From positions 1 to 64,000 of the forward strand of contig NZ_SMLC01000022.1 in assembly GCF_004349245.1 (NCBI RefSeq): a stretch of 64,000 bases of DNA, read 5' to 3'. Shown here one piece after another: positions 8,877-15,832 of the stretch. A program made the position numbers and the translations under genes. This stretch comes from Actinomadura sp. 6K520 (lineage in GTDB: Bacteria > Actinomycetota > Actinomycetes > Streptosporangiales > Streptosporangiaceae). The notes beneath the pieces are model-generated. The model worked only from the letters and a program-made list of their open reading frames with translations. It made no database searches and was not told the DNA's origin. Numbering within the stretch: position 1 is the stretch's first letter; every line of letters starts with the position of its first letter.

Positions 8877-8922
8877 GAACGCCCCCGGAGACGAACGCCC
8901 CCGGACATGAACGATCCCCGGA
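8877..8922. repeat. three short direct repeats, 16-base period
   Basis: The unit GAACGCCCCCGGA occurs at 8877-8889 and 8893-8905. A third variant, GAACGATCCCCGGA, is at 8909-8922. The repeats lie just after the FABP stop codon. They could be a mini-satellite remnant or part of the 3' region of the FABP transcript; no protein is predicted. Confidence 0.6.
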
Positions 8923-8998
8923 CCTTCCCGCTCGGGCGGGTGATGGACAGGACGGGTCCATCGGTCCGGGGACCGGGTGTCTGCCTGGTATTCGCCGG

Positions 8999-9054
8999 TC
9001 GCCGTCGCGACCGGTTGCCACCGCCGGGGCGGCGGCGCCGAGGCGGGACGGCGA
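8999..9054 (-). other. potential stem-loop directly after the mini-ORF stop
   Basis: The segment TCGCCGTC at 8999-9006 is exactly complementary to GACGGCGA at 9047-9054. The interior is G+C rich, with a secondary CCGCC/GGCGG pairing. Read on the minus strand the structure begins one base after the stop codon of the 12-codon frame at 9055-9093. That is what a leader-peptide attenuator or a short structured RNA would look like. No run of T follows, so an intrinsic terminator is not clear. Confidence 0.4.
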
Positions 9055-9093
9055 CTAGCGGACAGCCACCTCGCGAGTCCTAGAGTCAATCAT
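9055..9093 (-). CDS. orphan 12-aa mini-ORF with strong ribosome binding site
   Basis: Minus-strand frame encoding MIDSRTREVAVR followed by TAG. It is preceded by GAAAGGAGGTGGT (9113 down to 9101), one of the best Shine-Dalgarno matches in the window, 8 bases from the ATG when the full AGGAGGTGG is counted. No minus-strand gene follows before the DsrE gene at 8179, so it is not an obvious leader for a downstream enzyme. Three Arg codons are present. It could be a leader peptide, a small regulatory peptide or a dual-function RNA. The sequence is clear; the function is unknown. Confidence 0.5.
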   Translation of the reverse strand: MIDSRTREVAVR

Positions 9094-9223
9094 TTCTTGG
9101 ACCACCTCCTTTCGCGCGTACCAAGCACGCTATGCGAGCGCCGCGCGCAGGGGCAAGCCGGTTTTCCCACGGCGGAACCCGCGGCGGGGAGCCGCACCCG
9201 GAACCGGGTTCTAGACTTGGGGC

Positions 9224-9640
9224 ATGGTCGAGTCGTGGCAGGAGGAGCTGCGGGCGAAGGGGTACCGGGTCACGCCGCAGCGCCAGCTGGTGCTTGAGGC
9301 GGTCACCAACCTGGAGCACGCGACCCCGGAGGAGATCTGCACCGAGGTCCAGCGCACGGCCCGCGGCGTGAACATATCCACCGTCTACCGGACGCTCGAG
9401 CTGCTCGAAGAGCTCGGCCTGGTCAAGCACGCGCACCTTGGGCACGGCCCGCCGAACTACCACCTGGCGGCCGATGCGGAGCACATCCACCTGGTGTGCC
9501 GGGGCTGCCACACCGTCCAGGACGTCGATCCGCGGGCGGCGACGGGGCTGGCCGACGTCCTGCGGCGCGACTTCGGCTTCGCGACGGACGTGCACCACCT
9601 CACGGTGTACGGGCGCTGCAAGGACTGCCGCGCCACGTAG
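9224..9640 (+). CDS. nur: Fur-family nickel-responsive regulator (Nur-like)
   Basis: Fur-family repressor of 138 aa. The winged helix includes GYRVTPQRQLVLEAV and ISTVYRTLELLEELGL. His69, His71 and His74 in HAHLGHG, the HIHLVC motif (His87, His89) and a Cys92/Cys95-Cys132/Cys135 structural zinc pattern match Streptomyces Nur more closely than Zur or Fur. Nur represses nickel uptake and Fe-superoxide dismutase genes when nickel is bound (known for S. coelicolor). The gene lies between the FABP gene and ygfZ. Assignment to Nur rests on motif similarity and gene order. Confidence 0.85.
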   Translation: MVESWQEELRAKGYRVTPQRQLVLEAVTNLEHATPEEICTEVQRTARGVNISTVYRTLELLEELGLVKHAHLGHGPPNYHLAADAEHIHLVCRGCHTVQDVDPRAATGLADVLRRDFGFATDVHHLTVYGRCKDCRAT

Positions 9641-9649
9641 CCTGGTGCC

Positions 9650-10636
9650 ATGGAGAGCCCGCTGTTGCAGACGCCCGGAGCAGTTCCCGCGGACGCGCCC
9701 GACCGGGAGGTCGCCGCGCACTACGGGGAGCCTTCGCAGGAACAACGCGCCCTGGAGGACGGGGCCGCGTTCGTCGACCGGAGCAACCGGGGCGTCGTCC
9801 GGATCTCCGGTCCCGACCGGCTGAGCTGGCTGCACAGCCTGCTGAGCCAGCACGTGGACGCGCTGAAGCCGTTCGAGCCGACCGAGGCGCTGCTGCTCAG
9901 CGCCAAGGGCCACATCGAGAACCACCTCTTCCTGATCGACGACGGCGAGGCCGTGTGGGCGCACGTGGAGCCCGGGTCGGCGGCGCCGCTGGCGGAGTTC
10001 CTCGACCGCATGCGGTTCATGCTGCGCGTGGAGGTGGCGGACGTCTCCGCGTCCCACGCCGTGGTCACCGGCCCCGGTCCCGCCGAACCCGGGACGCTCG
10101 CCTGGCCGGACGCCGCCGGGACCGTCACCCGCGTCGTGCCGCGGGGCGAGTTCCCCGAGGGGCTGCGCCCGGCGGGGATGTGGGCGTACGAGGCGCTGCG
10201 GATCGCCGAGCACCGGCCCCGCTTCGGCGTCGACACCGACCACCGGACGATCCCGCACGAGGCCGGGTACGTGGAGACCGCCGTCCACCTGGCCAAGGGC
10301 TGCTACCGGGGGCAGGAGACCGTCGCCCGCGTCCACAACCTCGGGCGGCCGCCGCGCCGCCTGGTGTTCCTGCACCTGGACGGCAGCGTCGACCGGCTGC
10401 CCGCGCACGGCGACCCGGTGGAGATCCCCGGCGGGCGGAACGTCGGGTTCGTCGGGTCGGCGGCCCGGCACCACGAGCTGGGCCCGGTCGCGCTGGCGAT
10501 GGTGAAGCGGAACGTCCCGGTGGACACCGAGCTGCTGGCGGGCGGGGTCGCGGCGGCGCAGGAGGTCGTGGTGTCGCCGGACACCGGGGCGAACGCGCAG
10601 ATCGCTCTTCGCCGCCGGCCCGCGAAACACGGGTAG
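9650..10636 (+). CDS. ygfZ: YgfZ/GcvT-like folate-binding protein
   Basis: Tetrahydrofolate-dependent protein that helps make or repair iron-sulfur enzymes such as radical-SAM proteins. The YgfZ signature K-G-C-Y-x-G-Q-E appears as AKGCYRGQETVAR near residue 220. The GcvT-like fold is evident from ISGPDRLSWLHSLLS near the N terminus and the C-terminal barrel. It begins only ten bases after nur and is therefore probably in one transcript with it. Length (328 aa) is normal for the family. Confidence 0.93.
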   Translation: MESPLLQTPGAVPADAPDREVAAHYGEPSQEQRALEDGAAFVDRSNRGVVRISGPDRLSWLHSLLSQHVDALKPFEPTEALLLSAKGHIENHLFLIDDGEAVWAHVEPGSAAPLAEFLDRMRFMLRVEVADVSASHAVVTGPGPAEPGTLAWPDAAGTVTRVVPRGEFPEGLRPAGMWAYEALRIAEHRPRFGVDTDHRTIPHEAGYVETAVHLAKGCYRGQETVARVHNLGRPPRRLVFLHLDGSVDRLPAHGDPVEIPGGRNVGFVGSAARHHELGPVALAMVKRNVPVDTELLAGGVAAAQEVVVSPDTGANAQIALRRRPAKHG

Positions 10637-10716
10637 CTCACCGACCCCCGGGGCAATATCGTCTGATACAGACGATTTCTCACCTGATGCCGCCCGGGAA
10701 AGGTGGATTCCTACCG

Positions 10717-11205
10717 ATGGTCCCGAACCTGGGGAGACCGGAGCCGTCGGCGGCGCGGAAGGGTGCCCGGCGCCTTCCGCGCAGGGAGTCCGCGCTGCTG
10801 TGGTGGGCCCTGTTCGCCGCGTTCGCCGGGGCCGCCTGGTGGTTCCAGTCGTGGCGGGTCGCGCTGCTCGGGCTGCTGACGTGGTGCCTGTACGAGTTCC
10901 TGCTCGTGCCGACGCTGTGCCGGGTGCTGAAGCGGCAGGGGCACCCCTGCACGAAGCGCGTCCGGGGGCGGCTGTTCGCCTGCGGCCCGAACCACCAGGA
11001 TATGAAGAACGACGCGCTCTGGCGGCTCGCCGGGCTCCGCAACCCGTTCCAGAAGCGGGCCGAGGACACCGACCCGGAGACCGGCGTCGTCGTCCACTCG
11101 CCGGACGTCCGCGGCCGCCTCACCCCGGCCGACCGCTCCCTGGTCGTCCTCGCCGCCCTCGGCACCATCGCAACCCTCGTAGGCACGGTCTACGGCTTCC
11201 GCTGA
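10717..11205 (+). CDS. conserved membrane protein with paired cysteines
   Basis: Protein of 162 aa with two central hydrophobic stretches (SALLWWALFAAFAGAAWWF and WRVALLGLLTWCLYEFLLV) and a third near the C terminus. Between them lies HPCTKRVRGRLFACGPNHQ, an arrangement of Cys and His that could bind metal. The ATG at 10717 is favoured because AAAGGTGG precedes it; an in-frame ATG also lies at 10687. It follows ygfZ by about 80 bases. I recognise only an uncharacterised actinobacterial membrane family. Confidence 0.72.
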   Translation: MVPNLGRPEPSAARKGARRLPRRESALLWWALFAAFAGAAWWFQSWRVALLGLLTWCLYEFLLVPTLCRVLKRQGHPCTKRVRGRLFACGPNHQDMKNDALWRLAGLRNPFQKRAEDTDPETGVVVHSPDVRGRLTPADRSLVVLAALGTIATLVGTVYGFR

Positions 11206-11224
11206 CGCCTCCTCGGCGGGACCG

Positions 11225-11650
11225 TCAGATCTCCACGATCAGGGTGATGGGGCCGTCGTTGACGAGGGACACCTTCATCTCGGCGCCGAACTCGCCGGTC
11301 TCGACCTTCGCGCCGAGGGCCCTCAGCTCGCGGACGACCGCGTCCACCAGGGGTTCGGCCACCGGGCCGGGGGCCGCGGCCGTCCAGGTGGGGCGGCGGC
11401 CCTTCCGCGCGTCGCCGTAAAGGGTGAACTGGCTGACGACGAGCAGGGGCGCGTTGACGTCCGAGCACGACTTCTCGTCCTGGAGGATCCGCAGGCCCCA
11501 CAGCTTGGCGGCCAGCCTGCGGGCCTTCCCCGGGTCGTCGTCGTGGGTCACGCCGACGAGGACCATCAGCCCCGGCCCGTCGATCGCGCCCACGACGCGT
11601 CCCTCGACGGACACGCTGGCCTGGCTCACCCTCTGGACTACCGCACGCAT
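11225..11650 (-). CDS. dtd: D-aminoacyl-tRNA deacylase
   Basis: DTD removes D-amino acids wrongly attached to tRNA. The 141-aa protein begins [17 protein letters not shown] and carries both active-site blocks: SQFTLYGD in the middle and [10 protein letters not shown] at the C terminus (variant of the N-x-GP-x-T motif). An in-frame ATG 42 bases upstream exists, but family homology starts here. It is divergent from the BKACE-family gene with only 32 bases between the starts. Confidence 0.95.
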   Translation of the reverse strand: MRAVVQRVSQASVSVEGRVVGAIDGPGLMVLVGVTHDDDPGKARRLAAKLWGLRILQDEKSCSDVNAPLLVVSQFTLYGDARKGRRPTWTAAAPGPVAEPLVDAVVRELRALGAKVETGEFGAEMKVSLVNDGPITLIVEI

Positions 11651-11658
11651 GGACGTGC

Positions 11659-11682
11659 ATTCTGCCGCGTATTCTGCCGCGT
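11659..11682. repeat. perfect tandem 12-base repeat between divergent starts
   Basis: ATTCTGCCGCGT occurs twice back to back (11659-11670 and 11671-11682), filling most of the 32 bases between dtd and the BKACE gene and ending exactly at the latter's ATG. It leaves no room for a normal ribosome binding site upstream of 11683, so that transcript may be leaderless. Confidence 0.7.
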
Positions 11683-12510
11683 ATGGGAGCAACGACGCTC
11701 ATCACGGTGGCGCCCACGGGCGCGGAGTCCGCGAAGTCGGACGTCCCCGCCCTGCCCGTCACCCTGGAGGAACTGGTCCAGACGGCCAAGGAGTGCGAGG
11801 CGGCCGGCGCGGCCGTGATCCACGTGCACATCCGCGACGACGACGCGCGGCCCACGCTCGACCTGTCCCGGCTGCGGGACACGGTGCGGGCGCTGCGGGA
11901 GAGCACGGGGCTGATCGTCCAGCTGTCCACGGGCGGCGCCGTCACCGACCCGTATGAGGACAGGCTGCGCGTGCTGGACGCCGAGCCCGACATGTGCTCG
12001 CTCACCTGCGGGACGGTGAACTTCGGCGACGACGTCTTCATGAACCCTTGGCCGTTCATGGTGGAGCTTTATCAACGCACCCAGGAGCGGGAGGTCGTCC
12101 CAGAGTTCGAGTTGTTCGACCTGGGGCAGATCGCGGCGCTGAACCGCCTCCTGGACAAGCACGGCCTCCCGTATGGGGGGCACGTCCACTGCGACCTGGT
12201 GATGGGCGTCCCCGGTGGTATGCCCGGGGACGCGCGGACGCTCGTCGCGGCCGTCGAGGCACTGCCGGACGGCGCGACATGGTCGGCGACCGGCATCGGG
12301 CGGACGTCCCTGCCCGTGCTGTTCGCGGCGCTGTCGGCGGGCGGGCACCTGCGGGTCGGCATGGAGGACACGGTCACCTTCGCCAAGGGACGGCCGGTGA
12401 CGGCGAACGTCCAGCTCGTGGAGCGGGCGGCGCAGGCCGCCCAGCTGGCCCAGCGCCCGCCGATGCGGCCGTCGGACGCACGTGCGCTGCTAGGCATCAA
12501 GGCCCGGTGA
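11683..12510 (+). CDS. 3-keto-5-aminohexanoate cleavage-type enzyme (BKACE/DUF849)
   Basis: TIM-barrel zinc enzyme of the BKACE family (275 aa), which condenses a beta-keto acid with acetyl-CoA and releases acetoacetate or another CoA product. Metal ligands are visible in VIHVHIRD (His47, His49) and in [11 protein letters not shown]. The family's GLED-like motif appears as VGMEDTVTF. The actual beta-keto substrate is not predictable. The L-asparaginase gene follows by 17 bases, so the two may form an amino-acid catabolism operon (inference). Confidence 0.9.
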   Translation: MGATTLITVAPTGAESAKSDVPALPVTLEELVQTAKECEAAGAAVIHVHIRDDDARPTLDLSRLRDTVRALRESTGLIVQLSTGGAVTDPYEDRLRVLDAEPDMCSLTCGTVNFGDDVFMNPWPFMVELYQRTQEREVVPEFELFDLGQIAALNRLLDKHGLPYGGHVHCDLVMGVPGGMPGDARTLVAAVEALPDGATWSATGIGRTSLPVLFAALSAGGHLRVGMEDTVTFAKGRPVTANVQLVERAAQAAQLAQRPPMRPSDARALLGIKAR

Positions 12511-12527
12511 CCGGGCAAAACGCAGGC

Positions 12528-13514
12528 ATGATCAATCCTGTGCTCGTCGAGGTGGAACGGTCCGGGTTCGTGGAGTCCCGCCATCGCGGCGCGGCGGTCG
12601 GCCTCGCCGCCGACGGGTCGGTCGCGGTCCGCGCCGGGGACCCCGGTGTGCCGATCTTCCCGCGCTCGGCGAACAAGCCGCTGCAGGCGGTCGCGATGCT
12701 GCGGTCCGGGCTCCGCCTGGACGGGGAGCTGCTGGCGCTGGCCGCCGGCAGCCACTCGGGCGAGGAGTTCCACGTCGAGGGGGTGGAGAAGATTCTCGCC
12801 GGGGCCGGGCTGGGGGCCGCCGACCTGCGCTGCCCCGAGAGCTGGCCGCTCGACCCCGCCAAGCAGCAGGACGTCGCGCGGGGGGGCGGCGGGGCCTCGC
12901 GCATCCGCATGAACTGCTCCGGCAAGCACGCCGCGATGCTCGCCACCTGTGTCGCCGCCGGCTGGCCGACGGAGACCTACCTCGACCCCGGCCACCCGCT
13001 GCAGGCGGCCGTGCGGGAGACGGTCGAGGAACTCGCGGGGGAGCCGGTCACGGCGGTCGGCGTCGACGGCTGCGGCGCGCCGCTCTTCGCCCTGTCCCCG
13101 GTGGGGGTCGCGCGGGCGTTACGCGCGCTCGTCCTCGCCGGGCCCGGCATGCCGGAACGGCGCGTCGCGGACGCGATGCGCACCCACCCGCAGTGGACGT
13201 CGGGCACGCGGCGCGAGGAGCGGCGGCTCATGGAGGCCGTCCCGGGGCTGCTGGTCAAGTGCGGCGCCGAGGGGGTGGACGCGTTCGCGTTCGCCGACGG
13301 ACGCTCCGGCGCCGTCAAGATCGACGACGGTGCGATGCGGGCCCGGACACCCGTCACCGTCGCCCTCCTGCGCGCACTCGGCGTCGAGGAGGGCCCGGCC
13401 GCCGAGCGGACGGACAAGGCCGTGCTGGACGAACTGTCGATCGTCCAGGTCCGCGGCGGCGGCACCGTCGTCGGCGCCGTCCGCCCCACCTCGGGCCTCT
13501 TCACCGGCTTCTAG
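12528..13514 (+). CDS. L-asparaginase II family protein
   Basis: Asparaginase of the asparaginase-II (AnsA-unrelated) actinobacterial/rhizobial family, 328 aa. It starts MINPVLVEVERSGFVESRH and contains the typical blocks FPRSANKPLQAVAML, SHSGEEFHVE, MNCSGKHAAMLATC and DGCGAPLFALS. It would hydrolyse L-asparagine to aspartate and ammonia in the cytosol. It is the second gene after the BKACE enzyme and overlaps the next convergent gene by four bases. Confidence 0.92.
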   Translation: MINPVLVEVERSGFVESRHRGAAVGLAADGSVAVRAGDPGVPIFPRSANKPLQAVAMLRSGLRLDGELLALAAGSHSGEEFHVEGVEKILAGAGLGAADLRCPESWPLDPAKQQDVARGGGGASRIRMNCSGKHAAMLATCVAAGWPTETYLDPGHPLQAAVRETVEELAGEPVTAVGVDGCGAPLFALSPVGVARALRALVLAGPGMPERRVADAMRTHPQWTSGTRREERRLMEAVPGLLVKCGAEGVDAFAFADGRSGAVKIDDGAMRARTPVTVALLRALGVEEGPAAERTDKAVLDELSIVQVRGGGTVVGAVRPTSGLFTGF

Positions 13515-13909
13515 GCGTTGTCGGGGTTTCTGGCCTTCAGCTCCTCGAACTCCTCCTTGAAGACGGTCTGCTCGTAGAGGAGGCCGTCCGGCCACGGGTT
13601 CTTCGGTTCCCGGCCCGGCTGCGGGTTGTCGTGGCGGAACTCCTCGGCCTGCGACGCCCGCGAGGGCGGGTAGCTGTGGGAGAACATCCCGGGCCGGTAG
13701 GTGTACGTGCCGCCCTGCTCCATGCCGCGGTGGTTGTCCTGGTCGTTCCTGCGGTCCGGGTGGATCGGCCGGGAAGACGCCGTCAGCATCATGTAGAAGC
13801 GGGCGAGCAGCGCCACCACGGCGACCACGGGAATGATCCACGCCCATACCCAGGGGCCGCGCGGGGCGGTCTCGGCCAGGGCCGGGTCCGCCAGGATCGT
13901 GGCGAGCAT
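13511..13909 (-). CDS. small single-pass membrane protein
   Basis: Protein of 132 aa with one transmembrane helix near the N terminus (VWAWIIPVVAVVALLARFYM) and a long hydrophilic domain rich in Pro, Asn, Arg and Asp. The ATG at 13909 is chosen because CGGGAGGTGG lies seven bases before it; a GTG nine bases further upstream is the alternative. No domain was recognised. It is convergent with the asparaginase gene and could be a cell-envelope factor. Confidence 0.65.
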   Translation of the reverse strand: MLATILADPALAETAPRGPWVWAWIIPVVAVVALLARFYMMLTASSRPIHPDRRNDQDNHRGMEQGGTYTYRPGMFSHSYPPSRASQAEEFRHDNPQPGREPKNPWPDGLLYEQTVFKEEFEELKARNPDNA

Positions 13910-13949
13910 TCGGTCCACCTCCCGGGGGTGTTACGGGCCTCGCACGGGT

Positions 13950-15248
13950 TCATTCAGGGATGTGTCCGCTAAATCCCGTGTTAACCGCATCCGGGGGCGG
14001 CTCGGCGGGGTCGCCGACCGTGCGGTTGCGTCCCGCCGCCAGTCCGGGCACCGCCATGACGAGGACGACCCCGAGCACGCAGGCGATCGGAACGCTCCAT
14101 CCGCCGGTGGCGTCGTGCAGGGCGCCGACGGCGAGCGGCCCGAGCGCCGCGATGACGTAGCCGACGCCCTGCGCCATCCCCGACAGTTGCGCCGCGACCT
14201 GGGCATCGTGGGCGCGCAGCCCGATGAACGACAGCGCGGTGGCGAACCCGATGCCCTGGCCCAGACCGAGCACCACCGCCCACACCCACACCGTCCCGAT
14301 CGGCGCCCAGGTGACCCCGATGAAGCCGAGGAGCGACAGCGTCGCCGTGGTGAGCACCAGCGGACGCTGATCGCGCGTCCGCCGGGCCAGCAGCGGGACG
14401 GCGAGCGACCCCACCGCCTGTACCGCCGCCGACACGGCCAGGACGAACCCGGCGGACGTCTCGTCCATCCCGCGGCTCTGGCAGATCGTCGGAAGCCAGC
14501 CGAGCACGACGTACGCCAGCAATGACTGCACGCCCATGAACACGGTGACGTTCCAGGCCAGGCCGGAGCGCCAGACCATGGCCGCCACGCCCCGCGACGA
14601 CGCCGGGCGGGGAGCCGACCGCGCCGCGTGCGCCGCCCTGCGCGCCCGCGGCACCCAGAGCAGCCCGGCGAGCGCCGCCGGTATCGCCAGCAGGCCCAGC
14701 GGCAGCCGCCACGACGAGTCGAAGAGGTTCTCGACCGGCACGACCAGCCCGGACGAGAGGGACGCGCCGCTCGTCACGGCCACCGTGTAGACGGCCGTGA
14801 CCGTGGTGATCCGCGTCGGATGGTCCCGCTTGATGATCGAGGGCACCGCGATGTTGCCGATGCTGATCGCGATTCCGGCGACCAGCGACCCGGCGAACAG
14901 CGGGAACGGGGCGTCCAGCAGCCGCAGGAGCAGCCCCGCGACGAGCAGCGCCATCGCGCTGACCAGGAGCGTCTCGGCGCGCGGTGCCCTGCGCAGGAAC
15001 GGCGCGACGAGCCCGTAGGCGCCGAAGAACAGCAGCGGCAGCGTCGTCAGCGCGCCCGCCGCCGTGCCGGACAGCCGGAACTCGTCGCTGATCTCGGTCA
15101 GCACCGGCCCGACCGCCGCGATCGCCGGCCGCAGGCTGACCGCCACGAGGACGATCATCAGCAGCGAACCGGCCGGCCCGGGCCGCCGCGCGGTCACGAC
15201 GCCCCGCCCGCTCCCACCAGAAACCCCCTCAAGAAAGACGCCAGACAT
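13950..15248 (-). CDS. MFS transporter, CynX/NimT type
   Basis: Major facilitator superfamily protein of 432 aa with twelve predicted helices. The N-terminal SLRPAIAAVGPVLTEI and the central loop of Arg/Ala/Pro match the CynX (cyanate/nitroimidazole) branch, as does the pattern LRAHDAQVAAQLSGMAQGVGY in the second half. Members export or import small anions and drugs; the substrate is unknown here. The start is TG-rich and somewhat ambiguous. A small membrane gene lies divergently at 15346. Confidence 0.88.
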   Translation of the reverse strand: MSGVFLEGVSGGSGRGVVTARRPGPAGSLLMIVLVAVSLRPAIAAVGPVLTEISDEFRLSGTAAGALTTLPLLFFGAYGLVAPFLRRAPRAETLLVSAMALLVAGLLLRLLDAPFPLFAGSLVAGIAISIGNIAVPSIIKRDHPTRITTVTAVYTVAVTSGASLSSGLVVPVENLFDSSWRLPLGLLAIPAALAGLLWVPRARRAAHAARSAPRPASSRGVAAMVWRSGLAWNVTVFMGVQSLLAYVVLGWLPTICQSRGMDETSAGFVLAVSAAVQAVGSLAVPLLARRTRDQRPLVLTTATLSLLGFIGVTWAPIGTVWVWAVVLGLGQGIGFATALSFIGLRAHDAQVAAQLSGMAQGVGYVIAALGPLAVGALHDATGGWSVPIACVLGVVLVMAVPGLAAGRNRTVGDPAEPPPDAVNTGFSGHIPE

Positions 15249-15345
15249 CTTACGGGCGGGTCACGGCACTCCCGGCGAGCACTCCGGCGGTCAGCATGAT
15301 TAGCCGCGTGCCGTCGGGTAAGGGCGTGGGCGAGGAGGTGCCGCC

Positions 15346-15666
15346 ATGCTCGCCAGCTCGACCCGGCTCGGTGACGGCTACCTCTACGTCATCGCGCCCA
15401 TCGTGATCTTCTCCGCCCTCGTCGTCTGGATCGCGATGACGCTGCTGACCTCGCGGCACCGCTGGAGCCGGCGGACCCCCGGCGGGCCCGCCGGGATGCC
15501 GCACCGGGGTCCCGTCCAGGGCGGCGTGATCCGGGGCAGCCCCGCCCAGCGGACGCGCCGCGACCCCGTCCCGCCTCCGGTGATCCAACGGGAGGCCCAG
15601 CAGGTCCGCGAGACGGAGCCGCCAACCGGCGCCAAGCGCGGGAAACGTTTTCGCAGACGCCGTTGA
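15346..15666 (+). CDS. small single-pass membrane protein
   Basis: 106-aa protein with one N-terminal transmembrane helix (YLYVIAPIVIFSALVVWIAM) and a basic, proline-rich tail ending KRGKRFRRRR. A strong ribosome binding site, CGAGGAGGTG, lies seven bases before the ATG, which supports expression. Such actinobacterial proteins are usually annotated as hypothetical. The tail may lie in the cytoplasm and contact the nucleoid or membrane lipids (speculation). Confidence 0.7.
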   Translation: MLASSTRLGDGYLYVIAPIVIFSALVVWIAMTLLTSRHRWSRRTPGGPAGMPHRGPVQGGVIRGSPAQRTRRDPVPPPVIQREAQQVRETEPPTGAKRGKRFRRRR

Positions 15667-15832
15667 CCATGCCGTTGACCAGGAACATCCCCCAGGAACG
15701 CGGCGCCCGCCGGTATCGGCACCCATGCCCCGCACCCCGCCCGGCGGGCGCTGTCCGAGCCCGCGGTGATCGTCGAGACCCCTCCCGGCGGTCACCGCGG
15801 GTCCGCCCCGCCCCGCCTGTTCAGGTGCCGCG

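Larger units (their letters stand above)
8860..9223. other. 364-base intergenic region between FABP gene and nur
   Basis: No conventional gene fits here. The interval holds the short repeats just after the FABP stop, a potential long stem-loop at 8999-9054, the minus-strand mini reading frame at 9055-9093 with its ribosome binding site at 9101-9113, and roughly 110 bases of nur leader. The last part, around 9200-9222, ends ctagacttgg before the nur ATG and could hold the nur promoter. Confidence 0.6.

Noticed and set aside
9101-9113. Plus-strand ACCACCTCCTTTC resembling the 3' end of 16S rRNA
   Set aside because: Better explained as the minus-strand Shine-Dalgarno of the mini-ORF; no other rRNA sequence is present.
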